Source: Actinomycetota bacterium | Lineage (GTDB): Bacteria > Actinomycetota > Thermoleophilia > UBA2241 | NCBI GenBank assembly: GCA_003132645.1 | Contig: PKYM01000150.1 | Coordinates: 8,121-32,968 of the forward strand | Direction: 5' to 3' | DNA: 24,848 bases | Part shown: piece by piece, positions 13,745 to 21,664 of the stretch | How the letters are laid out: every line of letters starts with the position of its first letter | Position numbering within the stretch: position 1 is the stretch's first letter | Translations under genes and position numbers: made by a program | The notes under the pieces: generated by a model | Seen by the model: the letters and a program-made list of their open reading frames with translations, nothing else | The model's database searches: none | What the model was told of the DNA's origin: nothing

Positions 13745-14776
13745 TCACGCCGGGACAAGCACGCCCCGGCCGTGCAGCTGGCCGTTTCTCAAGTCGGCGA
13801 GGGCCCCATTCACATCGTCGAAGGGGTATTCGCGGGTCTCGAGCTTCACTTTTCCCTGCGCGGCCAGCACCATAAGCTCCGACAGCTCCGTATAGCTGCC
13901 CACGAGACTGCCCACCACCCGTATCTCACGCGAGATCATCTCTATGGCCGGCAGGTCGATGCGACCGCCGTAGCCGACCACGAAGTACGTTCCCCCGGTG
14001 GCAAGCATCGACGGGCCCTGTCGCGTCGTGCCCTGCTCCCCGACGAAGTCGAGCACGACCTGGACGCCCTTGCCGGCCGTCAGCTCGCGGACCTGCGCGA
14101 CGGCGTCGTCGCCGGCCTTCACGACGTGGTCGGCGCCCAGACGCCCGGCCATCTGCAGCGCCTCATCTGAGACGTCGACAACGATGATCTCGGCTGAGCA
14201 CATGGCCCGCAGACACTGCACGCCGATGTGGCCGAGACCGCCCATGCCGATGGCCACGCAGGAGGTTCCCGGCGGCAAGAGCTCGACGGCCCTCTTCACC
14301 GCCCGATAGGCGGTCAGTCCGGCGTCCGCGTAGGGAGCGACCTCCTTTGGGGCAAGTCCCTCGTCGAGTTTGAAGATGGAGCGCTCCACCGTCTTCAGGT
14401 ACTGCGCAAAGCCACCGTCGACATTCAGTCCAGGGAACTTCGCGTTGTCGCAGTGCATGTCCTCGCCCCGGCGGCAGGCGGGGCACACCCCGTCGGTCAT
14501 CAGCGGGTGCACGATGACGGCATCCCCGGCGCAGACCGAATCGACCGCCGAACCTACCTCCGCGACCCAACCCGCGTTCTCGTGTCCCAGGGTGTGGGGC
14601 AGTTGCGGATCCTGGATGCCGCGCCAGATGCCCTCCATCACGTGCAGGTCCGTGCGACAGACGCCGGCCCCGCCGATGCGGACGATCACGTCAAAAGGAC
14701 CCTCGATCTTCGGGTCGGGTACCTCGTCGAGGTGGAGTCGATCGTCCCCGTACGCATGCAGCCTGGCAGCCTTCAC
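13745..14776 (-). CDS. Zinc-dependent NAD alcohol dehydrogenase (MDR family)
   Basis: A 343-aa medium-chain dehydrogenase. Catalytic zinc ligands are C40 (GVCRTDLHV), H65/E66 (TLGHENAGWV) and probably D151 in the position often held by Cys. The structural zinc loop has C98, C101 and C109, with D95 replacing the first Cys, as in archaeal-type enzymes that use an acidic ligand there. The nucleotide fold has GMGGLGHIG (177-185), and D201 after the second strand indicates NAD rather than NADP. The GTG at 14776 has GGGGGAGG 6 nt upstream. Oxidation of primary or aromatic alcohols is the likely reaction. The gene appears to have its own promoter within 14777-15132. Confidence 0.92.
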   Translation of the reverse strand: MKAARLHAYGDDRLHLDEVPDPKIEGPFDVIVRIGGAGVCRTDLHVMEGIWRGIQDPQLPHTLGHENAGWVAEVGSAVDSVCAGDAVIVHPLMTDGVCPACRRGEDMHCDNAKFPGLNVDGGFAQYLKTVERSIFKLDEGLAPKEVAPYADAGLTAYRAVKRAVELLPPGTSCVAIGMGGLGHIGVQCLRAMCSAEIIVVDVSDEALQMAGRLGADHVVKAGDDAVAQVRELTAGKGVQVVLDFVGEQGTTRQGPSMLATGGTYFVVGYGGRIDLPAIEMISREIRVVGSLVGSYTELSELMVLAAQGKVKLETREYPFDDVNGALADLRNGQLHGRGVLVPA

Positions 14777-14851
14777 GTCGCGCCTCCCCCACGTCAGTTC
14801 ACGCTTGCGTGAAGTTCTCTACCCAGACTCGGGCAACGGGAGACCGTAGGT

Positions 14852-14884
14852 GGCGGAGCGACAGGCGCCGCCTGTCGCTCCGCC
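14852..14884. terminator. Perfect 14-bp hairpin
   Basis: Bases 14852-14865 pair perfectly with 14871-14884 around the loop CGCCG. No T-tract follows on either strand. It lies 76 nt upstream of the alcohol dehydrogenase start and downstream, on the minus strand, of the tRNA-Cys remnant. It may end transcripts arriving from the right. Confidence 0.55.
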
Positions 14885-15021
14885 GCGCGTAAGGGTCGGG
14901 CTGTGTCGCGACCACGCGACCGTCATCTGCAGCATCACGACGGACCTGGGGCACTCCACGATGTACTCGTCCCTGTGCACGCGCTGGGGGCAGGTTCGAC
15001 GAGGTGGGGTAGGGGTTTTCT

Positions 15022-15070
15022 TGGAGGCGGCGACCGGAGTCGATCCGGTGATGGACGTTTTGCAGACGCC
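15022..15070 (-). tRNA. Truncated tRNA-Cys(GCA), 3' half only
   Basis: Read on the minus strand, 15070-15054 forms an anticodon arm: a 5-bp stem with one G-T pair around the loop CTGCAAA, anticodon GCA at 15063-15061. A 4-nt variable loop, as in bacterial tRNA-Cys, follows. The T arm at 15049-15033 has a perfect 5-bp stem. Next come a 7-nt acceptor strand (CGCCGCC), discriminator U73 and an encoded CCA ending at 15022. The T loop is ATCGACT, with A instead of the near-universal T54. No partner acceptor strand (GGCGGCG-like) and no D arm can be found in the 60 nt 5' of it, so the gene is a 3' fragment, not a working tRNA. Such fragments are typical leftovers of tRNA attachment sites. Confidence 0.8.
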
Positions 15071-15132
15071 ACTCGGCCGTGCGCAGGAGTGGTGCGGCTC
15101 CTCGCCCGAGCCCCGTCACGGCCGGCGCCAGA

Positions 15133-15423
15133 TCAAGCGACGAGCGTGTCGCGCGCCGCTCCGCGACCCGCGACGCGGCTCGCCACCGGCGAGGCGAGCA
15201 ACAGGTCGTCACATTGGCGCGGCGCGAACTGCGAGCAGGCACTCCGGCCGACGCGCAGCGGGTTACCACTGGCACCCGCCGCGGCGCGGCTGCAGTAGGC
15301 ACCCGGCTGCACGGCGAAGACCTGCGCGTAGCGACAGTCGATGCACGCCTCGGCGCCGTGGGTCTCCCAAGCGTACCGGCGCGCACCCTCGAGCAGCTTG
15401 CTAGTGCGGAAGTCGAGGTTCAT
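15133..15423 (-). CDS. Small Cys-rich hypothetical protein
   Basis: A 96-aa product beginning MNLDFRTSKLLEGARRYAWE with cysteines at 27, 30, 44, 63 and 71 (CIDCRYA, AYCSR, SACSQF, QCDD). The CxxC plus three further Cys could bind a metal or an iron-sulfur cluster. The C-terminal 20 residues are low complexity (RVAGRGAARD). The ATG at 15423 has AAGGGG at 6-nt spacing; another ATG two codons earlier abuts the ribosome site. I do not recognise a family. Its stop is 63 nt from the tRNA-Cys fragment, so the far C-terminus may derive from a rearrangement. Confidence 0.6.
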   Translation of the reverse strand: MNLDFRTSKLLEGARRYAWETHGAEACIDCRYAQVFAVQPGAYCSRAAAGASGNPLRVGRSACSQFAPRQCDDLLLASPVASRVAGRGAARDTLVA

Positions 15424-15535
15424 GGCCATCCCCTTCCCGATGCGTCGTCATCATGGTTTACGAGGTGAGACTACGTCACGGTGGGAGGCTCCGTCCTCAC
15501 CCGGATAGGGTGATTTCGGCGACGGGGAGTGCTGC

Positions 15536-15793
15536 TCAGCCGCACGTCTCGCTGGCGGCGTCGCGCCCCTTGGCGCTAGGCAGGGGACCGGCGGCGTCGC
15601 CCAGCACCAGCGGCGACTGGTCGACGGCCTCGAACGCCTTGTTCAGTGCCGAGATGAGCGCGCCTTGCGAGTGGCCGCGGTAAGAGTAGCGCACCTCGAC
15701 CTCGACCTCGCGCCGTTTGGTGAGGACGTTGCGGCCGACCAGCAGGCGGCAGAAGAAGTCGGCCGCGGTGGTCATTGCTGTGACGGTGTTCAT
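15536..15793 (-). CDS. Small hypothetical protein, 85 aa
   Basis: An 85-codon frame starting MNTVTAMTTAADFFCRLLVG, with a charged beta-like stretch (KRREVEVEVRYSYRGHSQG) and a helix (ALISALNKAFEAVDQSP). Codon use is GC3-rich and the composition is protein-like. No ribosome site precedes the ATG at 15793 or the ATG six codons inside, so translation is uncertain. It is divergent from the LuxR-type regulator, whose start is 53 nt away. No family recognised. Confidence 0.45.
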   Translation of the reverse strand: MNTVTAMTTAADFFCRLLVGRNVLTKRREVEVEVRYSYRGHSQGALISALNKAFEAVDQSPLVLGDAAGPLPSAKGRDAASETCG

Positions 15794-15809
15794 GTTCGCG
15801 TCTGATGCC

Positions 15810-15815
15810 TATACT
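15810..15815 (+). promoter_or_regulatory. Candidate -10 box for the LuxR-type regulator
   Basis: TATACT at 15810-15815 lies 30 nt before the chosen ATG at 15846. The sequence 17 nt upstream (TGTTCA at 15787-15792) is a weak -35. The implied start near 15822 would leave a short leader containing the GAGGTGG ribosome site. Confidence 0.4.
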
Positions 15816-15845
15816 GCCAAAGCAGGAGCCGCGAGGTGGTGCGAG

Positions 15846-18089
15846 ATGCCCAGGACTGAGCGTGCCCGAAATGTCGGCGCCGGCCTTGTTCCGCCGCCCG
15901 GTCTTTCGCCGCTCCTCTTCACCCTCCGCCCGCCCCGCACCGCCCTCGATCTGGTCGTGCGGCAGGCGCTCGTGGCGACGCTTTCGGGGTCGGACGCCGC
16001 GCTTGTGGTCGTCTCCGCGCCGGCCGGTTGGGGAAAGACCACGGTGCTCCAGCAATGGAGCGACGGGGAGGCCCGCCCGCACGCCTGGCTTCAGCTCGAG
16101 GCCGCCCACAACGATCCCCTGGTGTTGCTCACGTCCCTGGCGGCCGCCCTGAGCCAAGTCGCACCGGTCGACCCCATGGTGGCGCAGTGGACCCGTCTGG
16201 CCGCACCGCCGGTCCGCGAGCGCATCCTGCCCTCGCTTCAGGCGTCCCTGGGGCAGACCTCACCCTTCCTGTTCGCCCTCGACGACGCCCAGCTGCTGAC
16301 CAACAAGACCGGCTGGGAGACCGTCGACATCCTCTTGCGCGCCTTTCCGCCGGGGGCACAAATGGCGGTCGGCACGAGGACCGAGCCGCCCCTGCCCCTG
16401 GCCCGCCTGCGGGCCGCCGGTGGCCTGCTGCAAGTCGGCCCCGCCGGGCTTGCCCTCGACGCTCGTGAGACGGCCGAGCTGCTGGCCTTGCGCGGTCTCG
16501 ACACCGACGAGGAGACCGCAGCAGCGCTGCAGGCGACCACCGAAGGGTGGGCGGCCGGCATCTCGCTGGCGGCGCTCGCCTGCGAGGGACCGTGCACGCC
16601 CGACTGGCTCGCCGGCACCCGCGGCGACCAGCGCGACATCGCCCGCTACCTGACGGCCGAGGTCCTCGAGCGCCAGACGCGCAGCGTGCGTTCGTTCCTC
16701 CTGCAGACCTCGATCCTCGAGCGCCTCTCGGCCGGACTCTGTCGCGCCGTGACCGGCCGAGACGACGCCGGCACCACGCTGGCCCGCCTCGCCCGCGACA
16801 ATGTCTTTCTCGCCTCGCTCGATGACAGCGGCGAATGGTACCGCTACCACCATCTCTTCGCCGAGCTGCTGCGCAGCGAGCTCGAGCGGCGTGACGGTGC
16901 CAGGCTCCCCGAGCTGCACCGGCACGCCGCCGCCTGGTGCGAAGTCCACGGCCAGCTCGAGGAGGCCGTGAGCCACCGGCTGGCCGCCAGCGAGGTTGCC
17001 ATAGCGGCAGCGATCGTGTGTCGCGCCTATATCGCCTACTCGAGCCAGGGACAGATCGAGACCATCCACCGCTGGCTCGAGCTGTTCAGCGACGAGCAGA
17101 TCCTCAGCAGCGTTCCGCTGACGCTGACCGCTGGCTGGGTCGCCTCGATGACCGGCGACGTCCGCGGCGGCCGCCTGTGGAGCAACGCCGCCTTGAGCGA
17201 ACGCGTCGACGACAGCCCGATGCCCGACGGCACCGCCAGCCTGCGCGCCTCGCAGGCCGCCCTGCGAGCGGGCATGGGGCCCGACGGCGTGAGCCGCATG
17301 CGCAAGGACGCCGAGCTTGCCGCGACGCTCGTGGCCGAGAGCCACCCCGCCTATCGTGCCGGCACAAACACCATCCTCGGCGTCGCCCGCTGGCTCTCGG
17401 GCGACAGCGCGGCAGCGCAGACGGCGTTCCAGCGCGCCGTCGAGGAGGGATCGGCCTTCAACGTGATCGCCGAGATCGGCGCACTGGGGTATCTCTGTCT
17501 CCTTACGGCCGACGAGGGCCGCTGGGTGGAAGCGGAGGCCTACGCCGAGCAGGCCAGGCAGCGATTCACAGAGTCAGAACTGGGGCTGATCGGGCCGATG
17601 TTGGTCGTGCCGTTGGCAGAGGCGCGAGTTCTCGCGCATCGCGGCGCGCCCGCGATCGAGGGTCAGGTCGAGACGGTCGCGACCGCCCTGGGCCGCGTCA
17701 GCGTGCCCCCCTGGATGGCCGTGGTGGCGGCAGCGGTCCTGGCGGAAGCGGCCCTCGAGCGAGGAGACCTGGCGACGGTGGAGCGCTGGACCGCGTCGGG
17801 CATGACGACACTGCGCACCTGGCCCGATGCCGGCATCCTTCCCAGACGCCTGGAAAGGCTGCGGCAAGCCGTCGAGGAACGCCGGCTGGCCGGACACCTG
17901 ACCCCCGCCGAGCGCCGCGTACTCGAGCTGCTCGCCACGCATCTCCCGGAGACGGAGATCGCCCGACGGCTCCACGTCTCCCAGAACACGCTCAAGACAC
18001 ACGTTCGCGACCTCTTCCGCAAGCTCGACGTGCATTCGCGCAGCGAAGCCGTCGACCGCGCCCGCGAGATCGGCCTGCTCAAGAGTTGA
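15846..18089 (+). CDS. LuxR-family ATP-dependent regulator (MalT/LAL type)
   Basis: A 747-aa signal-transduction ATPase. The N-terminal NTPase domain has Walker A at 58-66 (APAGWGKTT) and a Walker B-like FLFALDDAQLL at 141-151. The centre is helical and repeat-rich (TPR-like, about 380-670), including a MalT-type winged-helix stretch with WYRYHHLFAELLRSEL. The C-terminal LuxR helix-turn-helix is at about 685-747 (LTPAERRVLELLATHLPETE, then SQNTLKTHVRDLFRKL). The length is a little below MalT. The start at 15846 is supported by GAGGTGG about 7 nt upstream; the frame is open 43 codons further, but that part overlaps the antisense small gene. Effector and targets are unknown; downstream hydG genes are a candidate by proximity only. 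Confidence 0.92.
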   Translation: MPRTERARNVGAGLVPPPGLSPLLFTLRPPRTALDLVVRQALVATLSGSDAALVVVSAPAGWGKTTVLQQWSDGEARPHAWLQLEAAHNDPLVLLTSLAAALSQVAPVDPMVAQWTRLAAPPVRERILPSLQASLGQTSPFLFALDDAQLLTNKTGWETVDILLRAFPPGAQMAVGTRTEPPLPLARLRAAGGLLQVGPAGLALDARETAELLALRGLDTDEETAAALQATTEGWAAGISLAALACEGPCTPDWLAGTRGDQRDIARYLTAEVLERQTRSVRSFLLQTSILERLSAGLCRAVTGRDDAGTTLARLARDNVFLASLDDSGEWYRYHHLFAELLRSELERRDGARLPELHRHAAAWCEVHGQLEEAVSHRLAASEVAIAAAIVCRAYIAYSSQGQIETIHRWLELFSDEQILSSVPLTLTAGWVASMTGDVRGGRLWSNAALSERVDDSPMPDGTASLRASQAALRAGMGPDGVSRMRKDAELAATLVAESHPAYRAGTNTILGVARWLSGDSAAAQTAFQRAVEEGSAFNVIAEIGALGYLCLLTADEGRWVEAEAYAEQARQRFTESELGLIGPMLVVPLAEARVLAHRGAPAIEGQVETVATALGRVSVPPWMAVVAAAVLAEAALERGDLATVERWTASGMTTLRTWPDAGILPRRLERLRQAVEERRLAGHLTPAERRVLELLATHLPETEIARRLHVSQNTLKTHVRDLFRKLDVHSRSEAVDRAREIGLLKS

Positions 18090-18143
18090 GTGTCTAGGAG
18101 TCCTTGGGGCCGGGTCGCTCGAACGAAGCGGGCGCCCTGCGGG

Positions 18144-18302
18144 CGCGTGGCCCACACCGTCGCCGAGGTCGACGCTCAGCGTGTACACGCCCTTGGCCCA
18201 GCCTGTCGTCACCAGGCCGCGGGCCTTGCCCGTGTAGAAGCGGTACTGGCCGCTGGGCCTCTCGTAGACGAACGAGGGAGCGGCATGCGCGGGGAGCGGC
18301 AT
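18144..18302 (-). pseudogene. Remnant of a secreted protein C-terminal Ig/PKD-like domain
   Basis: On the minus strand this stretch encodes SFVYERPSGQYRFYTGKARG followed by GWAKGVYTLSVDLGDGV. That pattern (aromatic strand, linker, G-x-YTL-x-VDLGDG) is the end of Ig/PKD-like C-terminal domains in actinobacterial secreted proteins, which normally finish with a few more strand residues and a stop. Here the frame runs on into unrelated sequence and overlaps the 3' end of the LuxR gene, and nothing recognisable precedes it. It looks like a gene fragment. The call rests on motif resemblance only. Confidence 0.4.
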
Positions 18303-18316
18303 CCAGTGGTGGCCGC

Positions 18317-18373
18317 TTGAAGCGGCCGGCCGCGCGGACTACGATGCAAGTACACATTGTGATCTGATTCACG
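18317..18373 (+). promoter_or_regulatory. Candidate promoter and CRP/FNR-like operator of the hydG operon
   Basis: TTGAAG at 18317-18322 and TACGAT at 18340-18345 are spaced by 17 nt, a fair sigma-70-type promoter with a predicted start near 18352. Just downstream, 18358-18373 reads TGTGA-N6-TCACG, matching the CRP/GlxR-type palindrome TGTGA-N6-TCACA at 9 of 10 positions. It overlaps the start of transcription and touches the ribosome site, a position suited to repression. Confidence 0.45.
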
Positions 18374-18384
18374 GGAGCTTTCCG

Positions 18385-18672
18385 GTGGAAAAGAGGCTCG
18401 GTACCATCTCGATCATCGTGGAACGGCAGCGGGCGCCGGTGGCCACGGTCAATGAACTGTTGAGCCAGTTCGGCGACTGCCTCCTCGCGCGTCTCGGCCT
18501 GCCCTTTCCCGATCGCGGCGTGAACATCATCACGCTGGTCACCGATACCTCGGTCGAGCGCCTCAGCGCGCTCACCGGCAAGCTGGGCAAGCTCCCGGGC
18601 GTTCAGGTCAAGTCCATGATGGCCAAGCCGCTCGAAGAGGGAGTTGCCCACGATGATCCACCCGACGACTGA
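18385..18672 (+). CDS. TM1266-family [FeFe]-hydrogenase-associated regulator
   Basis: A 95-aa protein of the TM1266 type, a ferredoxin-like fold related to the ligand-binding domain of NikR and found beside hydrogenase maturation genes. Typical features are the opening RLGTISIIVERQ, the central LPFPDRGVNIITLVTDTS and the helix-strand end KLPGVQVKSMM. It has no DNA-binding domain, so any regulatory role must use another mechanism. The GTG at 18385 has GGGAG 7 nt upstream. Its 3' end overlaps the hydG start by 20 nt, so the two are translated together. Confidence 0.85.
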   Translation: MEKRLGTISIIVERQRAPVATVNELLSQFGDCLLARLGLPFPDRGVNIITLVTDTSVERLSALTGKLGKLPGVQVKSMMAKPLEEGVAHDDPPDD

Positions 18673-20059
18673 CGGTCTAGTCGACTTCATCCCCGCCGCA
18701 CGACTCGAGGAGCTGCTGCGCCGCCCGGCCGCCCAGGCGCCCGAGGTACACGAGGTGCTGGCCCGCTCCGCGGCCAAGCAGCGCCTGACGCTCGACGAGA
18801 TGGCGGCGCTGCTCTCGGTCGCCGATCCCGGCCTTCAGGACGAGATGTTCGCCACCGCGCGCGAGCTCAAGAAGACCGTCTACGGCAACCGCATCGTCCT
18901 GTTCGCGCCGCTGTACATCGGCAACAAATGCACCAACGCCTGCCGTTACTGCGGCTTTCGCTCAGACAACCATGACATCGTGCGGCGCACCCTCACAGAC
19001 GACGAGCTGCGCGCCGAGGTGCTGGCGCTGATCGGCAAAGGCCACAAGCGCCTCGTGATCGATTACGGCGAGCACCCCGACTACGGCGCCGAGACCATCG
19101 CCCACGCGGTCGAGGTCATCTACGCTACGAAGTCCGGCTCGGGCGAGATCCGCCGCGTCAACGTCAACTGCGCACCGCTCGATGTGGCCGGCTACCGTCT
19201 GATGAAAGAGGTCGGCATCGGCACCTACCAGATCTTCCAGGAGACCTACCACCGGCCGACCTACGCGGCGATGCACCCGCGCGGCAACAAGGCCGACTTC
19301 CTCTGGCGCCTCTACGGCCAGGACCGCGCCATGGAGGGCGGCTGCGACGACGTCGGCCTGGGGGCGCTCTTCGGCCTCTACGACTGGCGCTTCGAGGCCC
19401 TGAGCCTGCTGGCCCACGCCATCCATCTCGAGGAGACCTTCGGCGTAGGCCCGCACACGTTCTCGTTCCCGCGCCTGAAGGACGCCAGCAACCGCGACCT
19501 CGACCCGCGCTACGCGACAAGCGACGCCGACTTCAAGCGTCTCATCGCCATCCTGCGCCTCGCGGTGCCCTACACGGGGATGATCCTCACCGCGCGCGAG
19601 CCGGCGCGGCTGCGCCGCGAGCTCATCGAGTTCGGCGTCTCGCAGATCGATGGCGGCACGCGCATCGAGCTCGGCGGCTACAGCGAGGCCGCCCAGAACC
19701 AGGACCTCGAGCGCGAGCAATTCCGCATCGGCGACGAACGCCCGCTCGATGAGATCGTCAGCGAGCTGCTGGACATGGGCGAGATCCCCTCGTGGTGCAC
19801 CGCCTGCTACCGCAAAGGACGCACTGGGGAGCACTTCATGGAGTTCGCCATCCCCGGCTTCATCAAGCGCTTCTGCACCCCGAACGCGCTGCTCACGCTC
19901 AAGGAGTACCTGAGCGACTACGCCTCGGACGAGGTGGTCGCCAAGGGCGAGCGGCTGATCGCAGCCGAGCTCGCCGCCCTGCCGGACAGCGACGCCACGA
20001 GGTTGCTCGTCGAGCGTCTCGGCGCCATTGGTGACGGGCAGCGCGACCTGTATTTCTGA
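18653..20059 (+). CDS. hydG: [FeFe]-hydrogenase maturase HydG (radical SAM tyrosine lyase)
   Basis: A 468-aa radical SAM enzyme. C93, C97 and C100 (NKCTNACRYCGFR) form the CxxxCxxC site for the SAM cluster. The C-terminal CX2CX22C motif, C382, C385 and C408, is diagnostic of HydG over ThiH and binds the auxiliary cluster on which the Fe(CO)2(CN) synthon is built. The enzyme cleaves tyrosine to supply CO and CN for the H-cluster. GGTRIELGGYS (334-344) and the end GDGQRDLYF are also typical. The ATG at 18653 is preferred (GAGGGAG 10 nt upstream) over the TTG three codons earlier. hydA, hydE and hydF are not in the window. The last 67 bp are duplicated at 22981-23047. Confidence 0.95.
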   Translation: MIHPTTDGLVDFIPAARLEELLRRPAAQAPEVHEVLARSAAKQRLTLDEMAALLSVADPGLQDEMFATARELKKTVYGNRIVLFAPLYIGNKCTNACRYCGFRSDNHDIVRRTLTDDELRAEVLALIGKGHKRLVIDYGEHPDYGAETIAHAVEVIYATKSGSGEIRRVNVNCAPLDVAGYRLMKEVGIGTYQIFQETYHRPTYAAMHPRGNKADFLWRLYGQDRAMEGGCDDVGLGALFGLYDWRFEALSLLAHAIHLEETFGVGPHTFSFPRLKDASNRDLDPRYATSDADFKRLIAILRLAVPYTGMILTAREPARLRRELIEFGVSQIDGGTRIELGGYSEAAQNQDLEREQFRIGDERPLDEIVSELLDMGEIPSWCTACYRKGRTGEHFMEFAIPGFIKRFCTPNALLTLKEYLSDYASDEVVAKGERLIAAELAALPDSDATRLLVERLGAIGDGQRDLYF

Positions 20060-20060
20060 G
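19994..20060 (+). repeat. hydG 3' end, left copy of a 67-bp direct repeat
   Basis: The last 66 bp of hydG plus one base match 22981-23047 at 63 of 67 positions. Identity starts inside the codons for ATRLLVER and stops abruptly one base after the stop codon, after which the flanks differ completely. This copy is the intact one. Confidence 0.95.
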
Positions 20061-20235
20061 AGGCGACGGCTGGCTCGGCCCCCGCGCCTTCTCAGCGGTT
20101 TCTCAGGTCGCTCCAAGCCAAGTCTCTGCACTGCGGGAATGATCGCGTGCAGACGAGCTCTCTTTTGGCAGCAGCAGGGCGAGCCTTGCGCACGAGCTCG
20201 CGCGGGGCTCAGGAGCCCAGGAGTGGAAAGACATC

Positions 20236-21447
20236 ATGGACGAGCACGATTTACCTCCCGCGGAGCATGACGACAGCCAGGGCGCCGGGGCAGTTGGTCA
20301 GCCCCCGTCGCGTGTGAGTCGATTCCGCCTTCTTGTCATTGCCGCAGCAGTGCTGTTTGTGGTGGCAGTCTCGCTGTCCCTGATCGCCGTCGGTCACTTC
20401 TTCGGCACGTCGGCGTCTGCCTCAAACCCACGCCCGCGCGTGGGCTCCGCCCGATCCGCGATCGCCGTCCAGGCCGCCCCTTCGTCACGTCCGCTGACCG
20501 CCTCGGCCATCGCCGCAAGGGTCGACCCCGGTCTCGTCGACATCAACGTCGTCTTCGGCAACCCCGGGGCGCGAGGGGCCGCTACGGGGATGGTGCTCAC
20601 GCCCGCGGGTGTGGTCTTGACGAACAACCACGTCATCCACGGCGCGACCAGGATCAGCGTGACGGACGTCGGCAACGGCAGGACCTACTCCGCAAGCGTA
20701 GTGGGCTACGATCTCACCGGCGACGTGGCCGTGCTGCAACTGCAGGGCGCCAGCGGTCTGCAGACGGTACCCTTGGGTGACTCCTCCACGGTGGCCGCCG
20801 GAGCCAAGGTCACGGCTCTCGGGAACGCCGGCGGCGTCGGCGGTACCCCTCGCGTAGCCAGTGGGTCGGTCACCGCCGTCGGTCGGACGATCACGGCAAG
20901 CGACGGCGGCTATGCTCAGCGACTGCGGGGACTCATCGTGACGAGCGCGGCCATCCGACCCGGCGACTCGGGCGGACCCCTCGTCACACGCACAGGTCAG
21001 GTGATCGGCATGGACGCCGCTGGGTCGGCCAGCTTCTTCCGGCCGCTTCACACCCAAGGGTTCGCGATCCCGATCAACGCGGCGGTGTCCATCGTCAACC
21101 AAGTAGAGGCTGGCACGGCCTCGTCGACCGTGCACATCGGTCCGACCGGGTTCCTGGGAGTGGCGGTCGCCCCGCCCGCGCAGGCCGGCGTGGGCGTGGT
21201 CATCGGTACGCAGAACCAGGGTGCGCTCGTGGCCGGGGCACTCGCCGGATACCCCGCCGCCCACGTCGGGCTGAAGCAGGGAGACGTGATCACCTCTGTC
21301 GATGGCCGCAGCGTGACGTCGGCCACCGGGCTCACTGGTCTCCTGTCTGCTCACCACCCCGGAGACACGGTGCAACTGCGGTGGGTCGGCCCATCAGGGC
21401 AGACGCACAGCGCGACGGTGAAGCTCGCCAGCGGCCCGCCGGCCTGA
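20236..21447 (+). CDS. HtrA/DegP-like membrane-anchored serine protease with PDZ domain
   Basis: A 403-aa protease. A charged cytoplasmic N-terminus is followed by one transmembrane helix (about 30-52), an Ala/Ser-rich linker, a trypsin-like domain (about 90-290) and a PDZ domain (about 305-400, FLGVAVAPPAQAGVGVVIG). The catalytic triad is H132 (LTNNHVIHG), D163 (YDLTGDVAVL) and S245 (RPGDSGGPL). The catalytic domain should face the outside. Purine-rich GGAAAG precedes the ATG at 20236 by 5 nt. Such proteases degrade misfolded exported proteins. It sits 176 nt downstream of hydG, within the interval bounded by the repeated hydG 3' end. Confidence 0.93.
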   Translation: MDEHDLPPAEHDDSQGAGAVGQPPSRVSRFRLLVIAAAVLFVVAVSLSLIAVGHFFGTSASASNPRPRVGSARSAIAVQAAPSSRPLTASAIAARVDPGLVDINVVFGNPGARGAATGMVLTPAGVVLTNNHVIHGATRISVTDVGNGRTYSASVVGYDLTGDVAVLQLQGASGLQTVPLGDSSTVAAGAKVTALGNAGGVGGTPRVASGSVTAVGRTITASDGGYAQRLRGLIVTSAAIRPGDSGGPLVTRTGQVIGMDAAGSASFFRPLHTQGFAIPINAAVSIVNQVEAGTASSTVHIGPTGFLGVAVAPPAQAGVGVVIGTQNQGALVAGALAGYPAAHVGLKQGDVITSVDGRSVTSATGLTGLLSAHHPGDTVQLRWVGPSGQTHSATVKLASGPPA

Positions 21448-21664
21448 GGACTGATGCTCTGGAGGCGTCCCGCACAACGACGGCTTCGAGGCCTTGGCTC
21501 GTGAAACAGGCGGACGCCCGTAGCCGCCCTTACGCGGAGCTTACTGGGCGGCGGGTATCGTCACTCTACGAATCGACACGGCGGCGGTCGCCCTATGGGT
21601 TTTCGACGCAAACGACAACCTTGTCTTGCGGCGGCGCAAGCTCCGCAGTACCAAAGGAGGACCG

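Larger units (their letters stand above)
14777..15132. other. 356-nt region without a complete gene
   Basis: This gap lies upstream of the alcohol dehydrogenase and downstream of the Cys-rich small gene. It holds a strong hairpin (14852-14884) and the 3' half of a tRNA-Cys (15022-15070). The remaining sequence has no open frame with a ribosome site. No clear promoter could be assigned to the alcohol dehydrogenase. Confidence 0.6.

Noticed and set aside
15717..15845. N-terminal extension of the LuxR-type regulator to an upstream GTG.
   Set aside because: The extension overlaps the antisense small gene, contains the likely promoter, and the ATG at 15846 has a good ribosome site and begins where the family homology begins.
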